Part shown: piece after piece, positions 30,118-41,200 of the stretch
How positions within the stretch are numbered: position 1 is the first letter of the stretch
How the letters are laid out: every line of letters starts with the position of its first letter
Source: Adiantum capillus-veneris
Lineage: Eukaryota; Streptophyta; Polypodiopsida; Polypodiales; Pteridaceae
DNA length: 64,000 nt
Assembly (NCBI GenBank): GCA_014529385.2
Contig: CM043967.1
Span: 81,850,278-81,914,277 of the forward strand
Direction: 5' to 3'
Notes under the pieces: model-generated
Databases searched by the model: none
What the model was told of the DNA's origin: nothing
Seen by the model: only the letters and a program-made list of their open reading frames with translations
Position numbers and translations under genes: made by a program

Positions 30118-31198
30118 TGGATTGTCTGCCAAAATGCATTCAACATACGTCCTGTCTCACAGGAATGCTGGCTAGGATGGCATAAAGTATCAACTATAGT
30201 CATATCAAGGAGGCAATTGATGTGATGGAATTTCATGCGAGAGTATTATGCCAGATGCCATCTCATCGATTACTTAGATAGCACAACATTCCCTAAATAA
30301 TGGTGTTGACAAAGCATTGAGACCATTGATTATGAAGAATCGTGTTGGCACTTGTCTTCAGGCAGGAATGACTATCTTTTGCGTGAAAGTAACAAGCAAG
30401 TGTATACAGCAACCCGCTTGCAAACTCGACCTGCCCTCTTGCAAAATCTACTAGCGATAGATACCTAGAAGGTATGGCGTGTTGTAGTCGACCACCTTCG
30501 CTCCATCTATCCAACGACCCCCACCTGCACCATGGGGCATTGCGCACTTGCAGCCTTACCCACCATCTGTACCCTTGGGCTTTGCGGCTCAAGAAAGTAC
30601 TTAAAAGCCAACAATACGTTGTTAAAAGGCCCGGACCTATCCGTTTTTTGAAGGCACTAAGCAAGCTACCGAGTGGTAACTTCCAAACAACCAGCTGGGA
30701 ACGAGTGTGAATTTTTTGAAAGCTTTTCATTTGGAGCTTTCTCACATAGTTTAGGTCTTCCTAAGTTGCATGCTCAAACTAGAGTGTTCACTTAGATGTT
30801 TCTAAGTTTTATCTATCTTTGTAAGTTTGATACATGTACAATCCCTTCAGAACAACAGCATTAGTGTATATAAAAAAAGTACAACCCAACAAGAACTTCT
30901 ATGTATGTCATTCTTGTAGAGAAACCTACAAGGCTACAACCAAAATAGTACTATTTTTGCACATGTCAAAGTTAAATACTCAAAAAAAATTTGCACATGC
31001 TACAAGCACTACCATCATTTCAAATAAAGATTCGCCAAAAGTAATAATATTGAGGGTCCCAAATAGAACAAGGCAAAAAGCATGCCATCGAGGAGATTGT
31101 TTTACTGGGGAATTCCAAAATGGAGCCTCACAAAGTGTACGATCTCCCACCAAAATGTCAAAACAAATTGTGCAAACTACTGGGAATTTCTATCTTCT
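30118..31198. other. Old DNA right of the three-LTR element
   Basis: This continues the target sequence interrupted at 16102. A minus-strand frame at 30293-30745 and a plus-strand frame at 30474-30710 overlap; neither has a domain I recognise. In one plus frame the target reads ...HFSHKSGSRLAEGNLEEN before the insertion and IVCQNAFNI after it, perhaps an old coding region. No firm call. Confidence 0.35.
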
Positions 31199-34100
31199 CT
31201 ACTTCTTTGAAGGCGTATACCGTCGGGGCTGATTCAAGATGAAAGTGAGATCTCTTTCACGTAGTGTTGGTTGATGTATAATCATATGTTGCTTACCATC
31301 CAACCCAAGAATCTGTGTGTAGACAAAGTATAAATGCTTACAAGCTATGTAAGATTTTGTTGCTTTCTCTCGTCCTTGAAAATCAGGGCATGTACAATAG
31401 GGCTCCATAGCCACATGCACATCATATACATCTTGCGTTAATATCTTGAACACGGCATGACGATCAGGCACCATAATTATCTCTTGTACAAAACAAGCTT
31501 CCATACATGCTCCTATTTCCATGCGCTTATTTGCCTCCTTAGAGACACCGGACCTCCATTTTTTACTGCGCTTGCTAGAGCTTCCCATTGTCTCCCCTTT
31601 CTTGAAAACCTTTGGAGAAGGAGCTCTAATAAAAAAACCTGCCCCTAGCAAACCAGCATACTCCTCCTTTGATACACTTGTTCCACTCTTTACTAGCCAA
31701 GTTGTTGGCCTTTCCGGTGGTGACAATACTTGTTTGGCCACAACTTCAGTGTGCTACACATCATGGCCACAAAACCACATCCATTGGTGTTGCCTCTGGT
31801 CTTTGTAAGTTCTCTCTCCCCAAAAGCATGGGGCCACAAGTCCTGGAGACCTACTTTGCATGACATTCTCACATCTTCTCCCTTCAAGCACACCAAAGCA
31901 CTTACGAGAGACATTTTGAGGCATTCGTCTGATTGCCCAATGACCCCTTGGCACAGCAATCTCAAAATCACATATATCATATTCACTAATAGAGGGTGCG
32001 GTGTCATCTCTTATGTCATTATCTGCATGAATCTTCTCATCTGTGGAATCTGCATTCACATCAAATTTATGTCCCTCTTTCTTCATGTCCGTATCAAAAA
32101 AATCTTTCGTGGTCGTCTGTGCTCTTTTCGTTGTCTAGACTCCATCACATAACCAGGCTTATGAGAAGCTGTTTCTGCAAACCCTCTTGCCTTCTTTCTT
32201 TGCACGGTTTCCCTGTCTCCATGCAATAAAGGTTGCCCATAAAATGGTGTGCCTGCGACTGCTCCTTGGAGAGCATGTGCCAGTGCAAGTGGGCTGAGAG
32301 TTTTCTCTTTATTTCTTGATCTCTCTAGATACGTTTGCATATCCGGACCAAGCCCTATGTATCTACCAGTCAGATAGCCATGTTGCTTTGTGCATTGAAT
32401 GTAAGCATTGATGACATCAGTGACACATGCATCATACAAGGAAATTTTTTTGCTACCCCCTTCACCAGCAAGACAAGATGCATGAATGGTCTCTGACAAA
32501 TTGGTACTAGGAATTTGAGCTTTTTCCCAAGGACTCATAGATATCTGCATGCCACCAACACAAAACTTTGAATCAGTGAAACAAAAAATAGAGAAAGTCA
32601 AAGTTAGGCTCATCATTGTATCATACTTCATTGTGTAGGCTACCCCAATGAGATATCCTTGTCTCCCACCACTTGAACCATTTCTCCAGTGACTTGATAT
32701 TCTCACTTGCAACATTATTTGACCACCATCTTCTAATTGCTTCTGCTTGCTTCATTGCCAGACCCATTGTCCTTGATTTGGGCCAAGTCTCACACATGTC
32801 TTTGTGGATACTAAACTTTTCTTTGGCTATATATTTTTTAGTATGTTTCTGTAGACTTTGCTCCCAATGGAAGAGACAGGACCTTTCCCTTCCAATCATG
32901 ATGTTATTTGGCCCTCCATTGAAAATTGTACGCACGGCAGCCCAATTTGCTCCAGCCTCATCAGCCATAAAGCCTGCAAAGTCTGCTGATGGATAACCTT
33001 CTTGAGCCAAAACATCATTAAGAGATCTCCAAAACAAGACTTGTGTTTCTGTATCCTCCTCTTTGGTGTCACAAACCGCTATAACCATCAATCCCTTCAA
33101 ACTAAAGAAAATAACAAATCAGAGCCACAACAAGTATGCAAATGATGCAATGACAAAATGCTGCAAACCATTAAAAAATTACCTTGCATCATAGACAAAG
33201 CATGACAAAGTTGCCCATCCATCTATTCTGTGTGTGTGATCAAAATGCACCCAAGAAGCACTCAAATCTCCATTTCCTCCTCGACGCATGCGATTGACAA
33301 GGTCTATACCAGACCCTGAACCTTTTGTTGACATCTTAAAGATGTAGCACTTATCATTTGGGCCACCTTGTCCAGGGAAACGACTCCCATGAAAGTAAGG
33401 AAAGTGACATTTTTTCTTCAAAACCATGATGTGGTCAAACCCATCCCCAACAATCGAGTATTGTTGTCTTTTCTCATTAGCTACCATTACCTTAAATCTA
33501 TACAAAACAAGTCAAAAATTGAAATAACCTTATTGCACTGAAAAATCTAAATGTCAAATGTTTTACCTTTGATTCTGAACCAGTGGAATCATTTCTTCCA
33601 ATATATTTGAGAGCTCTGAATCCCCCATTTTTAGTTCATTTGAACCAACAATAGCGTCAACCAATAATTGTCTGGCGACAATCATCTGAACTCTTCTTGG
33701 TCCACTGCTTCTATCCACCTTCAAGACACTTGCAACCATCTTCCGTATTCTCTCTATTGTGGCTCTTGACGTACCTGCTTGAACTTCATGCAAGTGATGA
33801 CCTATGTGAATCATCATTCTTGTAAGCTTTGGATCTGAGGGCAAAATGTAGTACACTTTACAAGAACAAGGACTCTCACAGAAAACAACTTTTTTGCAAT
33901 AATGACAAGTGATACGTAGGTTTTCATCTTCACATAGAAGCCCTTTGCTTACTTGCTTATCCAAGTAACCATGAAAGAAGGATACATTGAACTTGGTGTT
34001 GTTCAAATAATACGGGAAAAGAACTCTATGACAAACTAATGAGCCCAAGCAATAACTAATCCTAACAGTACAATTTATGGACATGTTAGTTTTATGTGGC

Positions 34101-34771
34101 CTAGTCCAAAGATGACCATCAAATTTTTGCTCCATCCCTTCCATCCTCTTACAACGTTCTTCAACGGGGGGTAGATCAGAGGAAATGTCACCATCATAAA
34201 CTTGTGGAAGTTCAGTCACCTGTTTGATTTGCTTACTATTGTTTATCAGATGTTGTAGTCTGAAACATGTTTTGCTACCTAAAATCCAAGGGATAATGGA
34301 GTTTTTTGTCAAATCATGCACGTCATCATCACTGGAGTCCAGTATTTGTTTTTTATCAACAGGCTTTGTTTCCTCTTGCATTGGTGGATTGTTTATCTCA
34401 AAACAATCTTCTTTTGCACATGGACTGTTGTTGATGCTTGTTATGCCTGGCTTAGCACCAAAATCACTCTCGCCACTATCTGTAATATAGAGCATATCAC
34501 TAGAATGTTCAATGAAATACTCAGAAGAGAGAGTAGAGTCTAGTAAAAAGTGCTCATTTTCATCAATATCCCACTCTGAAGGGGTTTCGATATACATTTT
34601 TTCCAACCCGATGTAAACTATTGCTTTCAAACAGGTAAATTTGTAGGTTGGAGGAAGAAGACACTGAAGATAATATCTGCTGAGCAAGAGTTTGTTGTGT
34701 CGAAGCTCTACTTCTCTAGTGTGAGTCTCTTTTCCAAGTGTCCAAGAGATAGTTACTCTGTCCATCTCCAT
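31199..34771 (-). pseudogene. MULE-like transposase with SWIM zinc finger, five exons, two lesions
   Basis: Exons on the minus strand, with GT-AG introns I could place: 34771-33567, 33497-33183, 33101-32627, then 32544 down to 31199. All junctions keep frame. Exon 1 has a cysteine/histidine cluster (CHYCKKVVFCESPCSC) and RATIERIRKMV. The transposase core shows SWVHFDHTHRIDGWATLSC, VIAVCDTKEEDTE, GFMADEAGANW and CLFHWEQSLQKH. A later block has IPSTNLSETIHASCL. The C-terminus carries a SWIM finger (CTCPDF...ACKHLYFVY) expected to bind DNA. Lesions: a one-base change in a T-run at about 32097-32103 shifts frame, and TAG near 31754 interrupts before SPPERPTTW. No terminal inverted repeats were found, so it could be a former host-adopted gene. 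I call it a pseudogene on the two lesions. Confidence 0.75.
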
Positions 34772-35683
34772 AGCAAGACAAAGGAAGCAGCTGCTTGTCT
34801 AGACCTAATACAAATTTCTTACCAAAATATAAAACATAATGTTAAAAGAGAATGCATATATTTTTACTAATGTAATATTCTTCACAGAATGAGTGACTTC
34901 TGTGTCATAAATGACGACGGCTACAATCATAATTTAATATTCTCTCATGGTTGATTTTTAAATAATACCGACGGCTACAATCATAATTTAATATCCTCTC
35001 TCCAATCATAACGTTAGGTAAAAATCATATATTTATGAGGTAAAAGAGACTCGCAATCATTAGACATGCAGATCATTCCACAAAATACACCTATTTTCAA
35101 GAATATAAACACAAAAACCAAGAGGTTTTTTTTGGATAAGTTTCGTAGGTATTACGAAAAAAATCCACTAAATTTCACAAAAACCAAGGTTTTTTTGACC
35201 ATCTAAAATTTGATAATAAAATTAATGAGAAATTACCAAAATACCTCTCTAATTTGTGGAATATCCAAAAATATCCTTCAAATTTTTCTTAATTCTCAAA
35301 ATACCCCTGTTTGTGAGAGTAAATTTATCCAAAGATTAAAAAAATTGTAGCTTTTCATAAGAAGACTGATTGTCAAAAACTAAAATTCAAGCTGGTTATT
35401 TACGCTTTGGAGATGAATTGAGTCATTATTTTTAGACATAATTCTTTTTTTTTGGGAGGTGAGCACTAAAAATTGGATCTCGATTGTCAAAAATTAATAA
35501 AGATAGAAAATCGTGAGCAAGCGTATTTTGGGAAATTTGTGAAATTTGAGAGGTATTTTTGGAATTTGCACAAATTAGAAGGGTATTTTGGTAATTTTTT
35601 CTCAAATCAAGAAGATCCTCAAGTTTTAAAACCCTAAAATTATTAATAACCCTTAACTTTACAAAGCTTCTTATCTGTGGAAA
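34772..35683. other. AT-rich intergenic DNA upstream of the MULE-like gene
   Basis: CGACGGCTACAATCATAATT occurs twice (about 34916 and 34969, 53 bp apart). The region from 35100 to 35640 holds partly inverted phrases (WTTTTGGTAATTT, CAAAATACC). No gene; it may be a decayed non-autonomous transposon. Confidence 0.35.
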
Positions 35684-35712
35684 AAATGGCGAAGCAGAGC
35701 AACGAGCAGACC
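35684..35712 (+). other. Possible first-exon fragment (MAKQSNEQT)
   Basis: ATGGCGAAGCAGAGCAACG follows a leader-like CTTTACAAAGCTTCTTATCTG stretch. It ends in CCAGGTACAT, a plausible splice donor. It looks like the start of a plant gene (MAKQSNEQT), but I find no following exon, so it may be a captured or truncated gene end. Confidence 0.25.
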
Positions 35713-35730
35713 AGGTACATCCCATTTTTG

Positions 35731-35862
35731 CTCTCTTCCTCCATTTCTCCCTCCACGCCTTCTCCCCACTCATTGAGCACGCTATCCGTCTGCTTGCGCG
35801 CAGACGGATAGCGTGCTCAATGAGTGGGGAGAAGGCGTGGAGGGAGAGATGGAGGAAGAGAG
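35731..35862. repeat. Near-perfect palindrome with 63-bp arms
   Basis: Arms 35731-35793 and 35800-35862 are reverse complements with one mismatch visible, separated by six bases (TTGCGC). The stem carries GAGCACGCTATCCGTCTGC and its inverse. It would fold into a long hairpin as RNA or cruciform as DNA. Reading frames across it on both strands are a consequence of the symmetry. Confidence 0.92.
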
Positions 35863-38265
35863 GTAAGAAGCATTTTGACTGTGTTCTGCCCAAGCTCTGC
35901 TTGGTTTGTGAAACTTCACCCTCTCCGGTGCGAGCTCGCTGTCCGTCTGCGCGGGCGCGGACAGATAGCGTGCTTGTACACCTGCGTTGTCATCATCAAA
36001 CCTGCATCGGACCTGCATCTGGGTCGTCATCATCAGACCTGCATCGTCAAACCCTGCATCGTCTGTGTCGTCATCGTCAGACCCTGCGTCGTCGTCGTCA
36101 GACCCATAGCCAGAGGTTCAGTATGGTGCAGGAGAACGCTACCGCAGTTTACGCGAGCTCAGGTGAACGTTGTAGGTTCCGTTTACCGTTTCCATTCGCT
36201 GCACTGTTTTGGCTTTGAAGACGGCAGATGCTGGAGATTCCTTGGCGTGGCGTGGCGTGCCTTGTACATGGTGAACTGGTTTTAGAATACCCAGGTGCAG
36301 GTGGGAGTATTTTGGGATGTATCATCCCCCAAGCACCGTCCGCAGGTGGGAGTAGCTTTTAGACACCACTGAAATGCACCATAGTTTGGGATGGGGCAAA
36401 GTTGAGGCTGTAGGTCTTCGGATCAGGAAAAAATTATCTGCACATGTGGCCGCCTTGCACCCAAAAAAACACAGCAAACAAAATGAATTCAGATCTCACA
36501 CCTCATAGAAGCTCATGATGTTGAGGTAAGCCACAATGTGTGAATTATTGTGATAATTTGTTCAAAACTTCTTGTGCTGGTTTCCTTTCAAGCGAGCTCA
36601 ATCCTTCAATAATGAGCACAAGTTCTGCTATAAGTTGGCTTTGTCTCCATCCATTCTGGTCATTCATGGCTTATCTCTTGCTTACTGTCAAGTGAAGGTC
36701 GCCATGCAAGACTTGTAGCTACTCGTGTGACCGATCCTTTGGCTTAGCATTTTCCACAACCTCCACTCCGCCTCCCACATATTGTCCTTATTGCCCCGAT
36801 AGACCAACTGCAAAAAGCTGCTCCCAATGTGGACGGTTGCACTTACGAACTCTATGAAGGAGATAACTTTCCAATTTGCATAACTCACAAAGTTTCCAAC
36901 ATGCAATGCATTATTCACGAGAGCACGGAGGTAAGTGTTTTGACAATAAGCGGTACACACATGTAGCAAGCCATTTCTTTTGATGTAGATGTGCTACACA
37001 ATTGAGTATTGCACATGCAGACACATTCATGGATGGTCTCTCTTGTTTCTTTGAGCTTGTGTCGCCTCTTAGCGTTGTAATCAGTAGTGCCGAATTTACG
37101 AGGGATAAAAGATGCACTAGTGTGTACCATGTACCATCGGCCTTATCACCGCATGTGCCAGTGCGCCCTCCACTCTCAACAGCGAGTAGCTACTTCACCA
37201 GGCCAGCAGCAACACCATCTTGTTGCACTTTCAAACCTAAAATATATTTACAACCTTGATGCCTCCTCCTTACCCTTTGGAATATTGCAAAGGAAAACCA
37301 AAAAGAACCTCCCACCCGGCCTACCCACTACACCAACTTATGGTTGGGATTCTAACTTGCACTTCATGTTCTAATAATCCAAACCCATTTAGCCTAAAGT
37401 TAAGTCCTATTATGAAGCTATTTATAACTTCCATATACACTCGGCCCTTAGAAATACAGTAACTTTTAATAGTAATCCATCTCAAGAACCACATAGTACC
37501 ATGCAAGCTCCACTCTCTACCACCCTGCTGCTCTCTAATTTTCTTTGATTTTGGCAATCTAGGTATATATTTTTCATCAACAAACTCAAATTTCTCTCAA
37601 CTTTGGCCGTCCATTTGTCACCTGTAAGCTTTGAGCGTTGGTTATAGGACGTATGCCCCCTCTACTTTGCTTAAAATAAAAATGTCAAGGAAAATTTACT
37701 CTGGCAGTGCAATGCCATTTGAGCACAAGCTTTGATTAAGGGTTCAAATCATGCCATTGCCATGGCCAATGTATGCTTAATCATTAAGCCATAGGATCAC
37801 TGCAAGCCACTTAATCCATAATTAAGAGGTGATTAGCAAAGTCGTTCCATTACTCAAAATCATGGCATGCTTAGTTGCAAGTTATTGGAGGCCAAAACAA
37901 ATTAGTGTCTTTTGATGTTTCTCAAGGTATGTATATGAGTATACGGTACCTCAAGTCCACTTCAAAATCTTAATGGAGAATTGTTCCACTGAGAAAATTT
38001 TGGTGCTAGTTATTGGTTTTGACAGGTTTTGACGTGCAATTTTTATGACTTGAAACCATCTTGAAGGATCATTTTTATCAGGTATTTATCTTATGTTCAT
38101 TTTTTAGCAGAAGGTCAAGTTTTTCTTCTTCTTCTTTGTCCTTTGGTATTTATATATTTGTTATGGTTTTTTTGCACTTGCAGTATTTTAAGAGAGAGTT
38201 AGTAATTGTAAACAAAGTTTTGATTATGTTATTTATTTTCTTTATAGAGATTTAATATATTTACC
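35863..38265. other. Intergenic DNA with CGTC-rich repeats and a dispersed repeat
   Basis: At 35980-36115 a CAGACCTGCATCGTC/GTCGTCATCATC repeat is present. At about 36509-36580 a stretch matches 10181-10250. Frames at 36688-36969 and 37000-37374 show no known domain. From about 38050 the sequence is T-rich with TTTAATATATTTACC just before the ATG at 38266, which is plausible promoter and leader sequence of the following gene. Confidence 0.4.
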
Positions 38266-41200
38266 ATGGCTCCTAAACGCTCCATGAGAAAACGAGAAGC
38301 GAAATGTTCAGGGGGTATGACTCTACGGTCTGGGACTGTTCAAGGAAGGCAAGTTACACTTGAGGATGGTTCCTCAAAGATTCTACCAATGAGTCCGCCA
38401 AAGAAGTCTGTGAAAAGAAGAAATCAATATGTGTATGTTGATGATGAAGTGTGGTCCTTGGACAGGTCTATAGATGGAGCTTCTAACAGCACTGCTATCA
38501 CTCCAAATATTGTTGGTCCATCTTTTGCTCCCACTCCACAAACTACTCACACAAAGAACAATAACCAGGATGAAGAAGATGACTTTTCAAAGCATGACAG
38601 GGTTTTTGGGGAGAATGTGTCTCTAGGGTTGATGAATGAAGTCATAAGTCAATTTCATATCAAAAGAAAGTCAGAACCCCCTTTTGTTCCCTTATGTAGA
38701 TTAATAGCTACAGATGTTGTTCGATGTGCAATTTCGGATGCACTTTGGTTGACATCCACATTTGATAGGGTTGGCTATGTCTCTTCTATGGGTTCTTTTA
38801 TTGTTTCACTTAAAGGACGACATGGAGAAACAAAACATTTGACAGAGGACACGATTGAGAAGTGGGATCCAATATGGCAAAGACTCAATGTAGAATTTGA
38901 AAAGAATCTTGTGGGTGATTGGGTAGATCTTCGAGGCAAACTGTTTTTTGTGTGGGATGGTAACCACAGGTTAAAAACTTGGATGCGACGAATTGAAGAA
39001 GGCAAGTGCTTCTTTTCTCTTGTGTTTGAGTTTGAATATACATTGTTGCACTTGAAATTTTATTTTGGATGATGTTTCTTTTGTAGAGCACTCTGAGGAT
39101 GAAAAATATCATGTGCAAGTTCGTTGTGAATTTATTGAGATAGATAAAAAGAAGGAAGCAGAGTTGATTTTGAGTCTTGATACAACAAACGAGTAAGAAT
39201 TATATGGATTATTGTTGTTCAATTCTCTGGTTGTAATGTGCTTTTTCATTTGATTATCCTTCAACTCTTGCTTTTAGAATCTCGCGGGCTACAGCTCCAC
39301 CCAACTTGGCACATGAAGTATTTATGTTTCAGAAGTTTGGTATAGCAAATAAGTCGAGCATAATGGAATATCTCACTCCTGAGCAGAGATCTTGGATGGA
39401 GGTTGAGCTTAAATTGGAGGCAAGACATAACCAAGGGATTGTGCCATGGTACTCAACGCCATGCATTTTGATTGCTCAGCTTGTTTGGAAGGTATGTCAT
39501 GATGCTCAACTTGTTTGGGATAATAAATACATTTCTTTAAAAAATTTAAATTGCAAGTACTTTGAGAATGAGTATGTCTTCAACTACTTTACTTTGAAGG
39601 TGCCTTAGTTGAAGGTTACAAGATATGCATGACTCCATGTTTTCAAATAAGCCTTTAATTTTCATGTGGGAAGTCTATTCAAATTATGGATTGGGTTACG
39701 ATTTGTATAATGCCCTAAATTCCCACGTTGGAAGCCTTTGCAGAGGTGGCAAGTTATGGATGGAATTTTGGCTTGAAATATGCTTTGAATTCCCATGTGG
39801 GAAGCCTTTGTAGAGGTAGCAAGTTATGGATGGCATTTTGGCTTGAAATATGCCTTGAATTCCCATGTGGGAAGCCTTTGCAGAGGTGGCAAGTTATGGG
39901 TGAATTTTGGCTTGAAATATGCCTTGAATTCCCATGTGGGAAGCCTTTGCAGAGGTGGCAAGTTATGGGTGAATTTTGGCTTGAAATATTCCTTGAATTC
40001 TCATGTGGGAAGCCTTTGCATAGGTGGCAAGTTATGGATGAATTTTGACTTGAAATATGCCTTGAATTCCCATGTGGGAAGCGTTTACGGCGGTGGCAAG
40101 ATATGGAGGGAGTGATGGTTTGAAATATACCTTGAATTCTTGCATGGGAAGCTTATGTGCAGTCTTGGATTTGTTTGTGTTGTGTTGCTAATGGCTCATG
40201 AAAACATTGCCAAATAATTGTTTTGCTTTGAAGGGGAGATGGGAGTCCTTTTTGGCTGATGAAAAGAGAAGGCTTAGAACTTTAGGTCTTCTTGGGGAGG
40301 ATTTAAAAAAGAAGATGAATGAAGCTTTAAAGAAGGAAGAAGAAAAAATGAGGGATAGCGGATATAAGTACCTTTCTATTGCAAATCCTGCACATGGTGA
40401 AGAGTTTTTTACTATGCTATTTGACAAGGATTGGCATGACAAAACAATGGTTGGGATCACTCATGATAAATTATACAGCTTGTGCGCCGCAAAGATCACA
40501 ATAGAGAGGTATGTTTTATTTCATCTTAAACTTTGATTTATTATTTTTATGTGCAATGTAATTAGTAACATTAATTTTTGGATCAACGATTGTAATTCAA
40601 TAGACGCAAAGAACTTCTTCACATGATGATTTTGACCAAAGTTAAGGACTCCAAAGGAGGTCATTTTGCAGACTATAAGAAACTTAGAGCTTACATGAGG
40701 CAAGAGACCTATTGGCAAGGAATGTTTGGTGAAGCTACAATTATTATTGCTAAGTTTGAGGTGGAGGGTCCTTTGTTGCCAAAAACATTTGAGGCCTTCT
40801 TTAAGGCATCTAGGAAGACACATGTTTCATTGGCTTATACTCATGTTATGGCAAACATGAAGAGTGCTTCAGATTATGTCTCTTTACCCGAAGTGATGCA
40901 TGCAAGCAAACGTCTTGTGTACAGGTATTGGATTTCTTGAATACTAATTTCGTTTCATGATGATGTATTTTATTGTCTCATATTTATATTGAATTTTCAT
41001 TTAGATGGCTATTGAATTGTATGCGGCTAAAGATGATAGAGTCTATGCCGGAGGATGTACAAGAATGGTTAGATAAAGAGGACGAGAATACTATGTTCTC
41101 ATCAACACTCTTGGAAAAGGGTATTACACCTTGGGAGTGCTCTCACTGTCCATGGTGGTTGGAGTATCCCCTAGGTGTTATCCCAAAGAGCGAGCAAGAG

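Larger units (their letters stand above)
16098..30122 (+). mobile_element. Athila/Tat-like Ty3/gypsy element with three LTRs, the third inverted
   Basis: The parts in order are 5' LTR (16103-16666), primer site, gag, pol, an extra ORF, purine tract, 3' LTR (28971-29534), a 21-bp junction, and an inverted LTR (29556-30117). The outermost ends are flanked by TGGAT at 16098-16102 and 30118-30122, while the inner 3' LTR is followed by TTTTT, not TGGAT. This indicates that the whole 14-kb composite integrated as one molecule. Pol has the order protease, RT, RNase H, integrase, with no chromodomain, which fits the non-chromovirus Athila/Tat branch. Gag carries frame changes and stops and pol one stop, so this copy is not autonomous. 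Confidence 0.88.

Noticed and set aside
30293-30745. 150-codon minus-strand frame as a gene
   Set aside because: No recognisable domain, and overlapped by an equally open plus-strand frame. The locus is an old target interrupted twice by retrotransposons.
35432-36285. Frames spanning the palindrome, both strands, up to 153 codons
   Set aside because: Mirror-image sequence yields matching frames on both strands, with no recognised domain or splice pattern.
38266-39072. A 268-codon single-exon reading for the start of the ParB-like gene
   Set aside because: The last 23 codons run into intron 1. Splicing at GC-AG 39002-39086 joins smoothly to the next exon and the protein continues for another 749 residues.
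39625-40115. Repetitive protein with NSHVGSLCRGGKLW units
   Set aside because: It is the translation of the 69-70-bp intronic minisatellite. The unit length drifts between 69 and 70, so no frame is maintained, and the region is spliced out in the consistent gene model.
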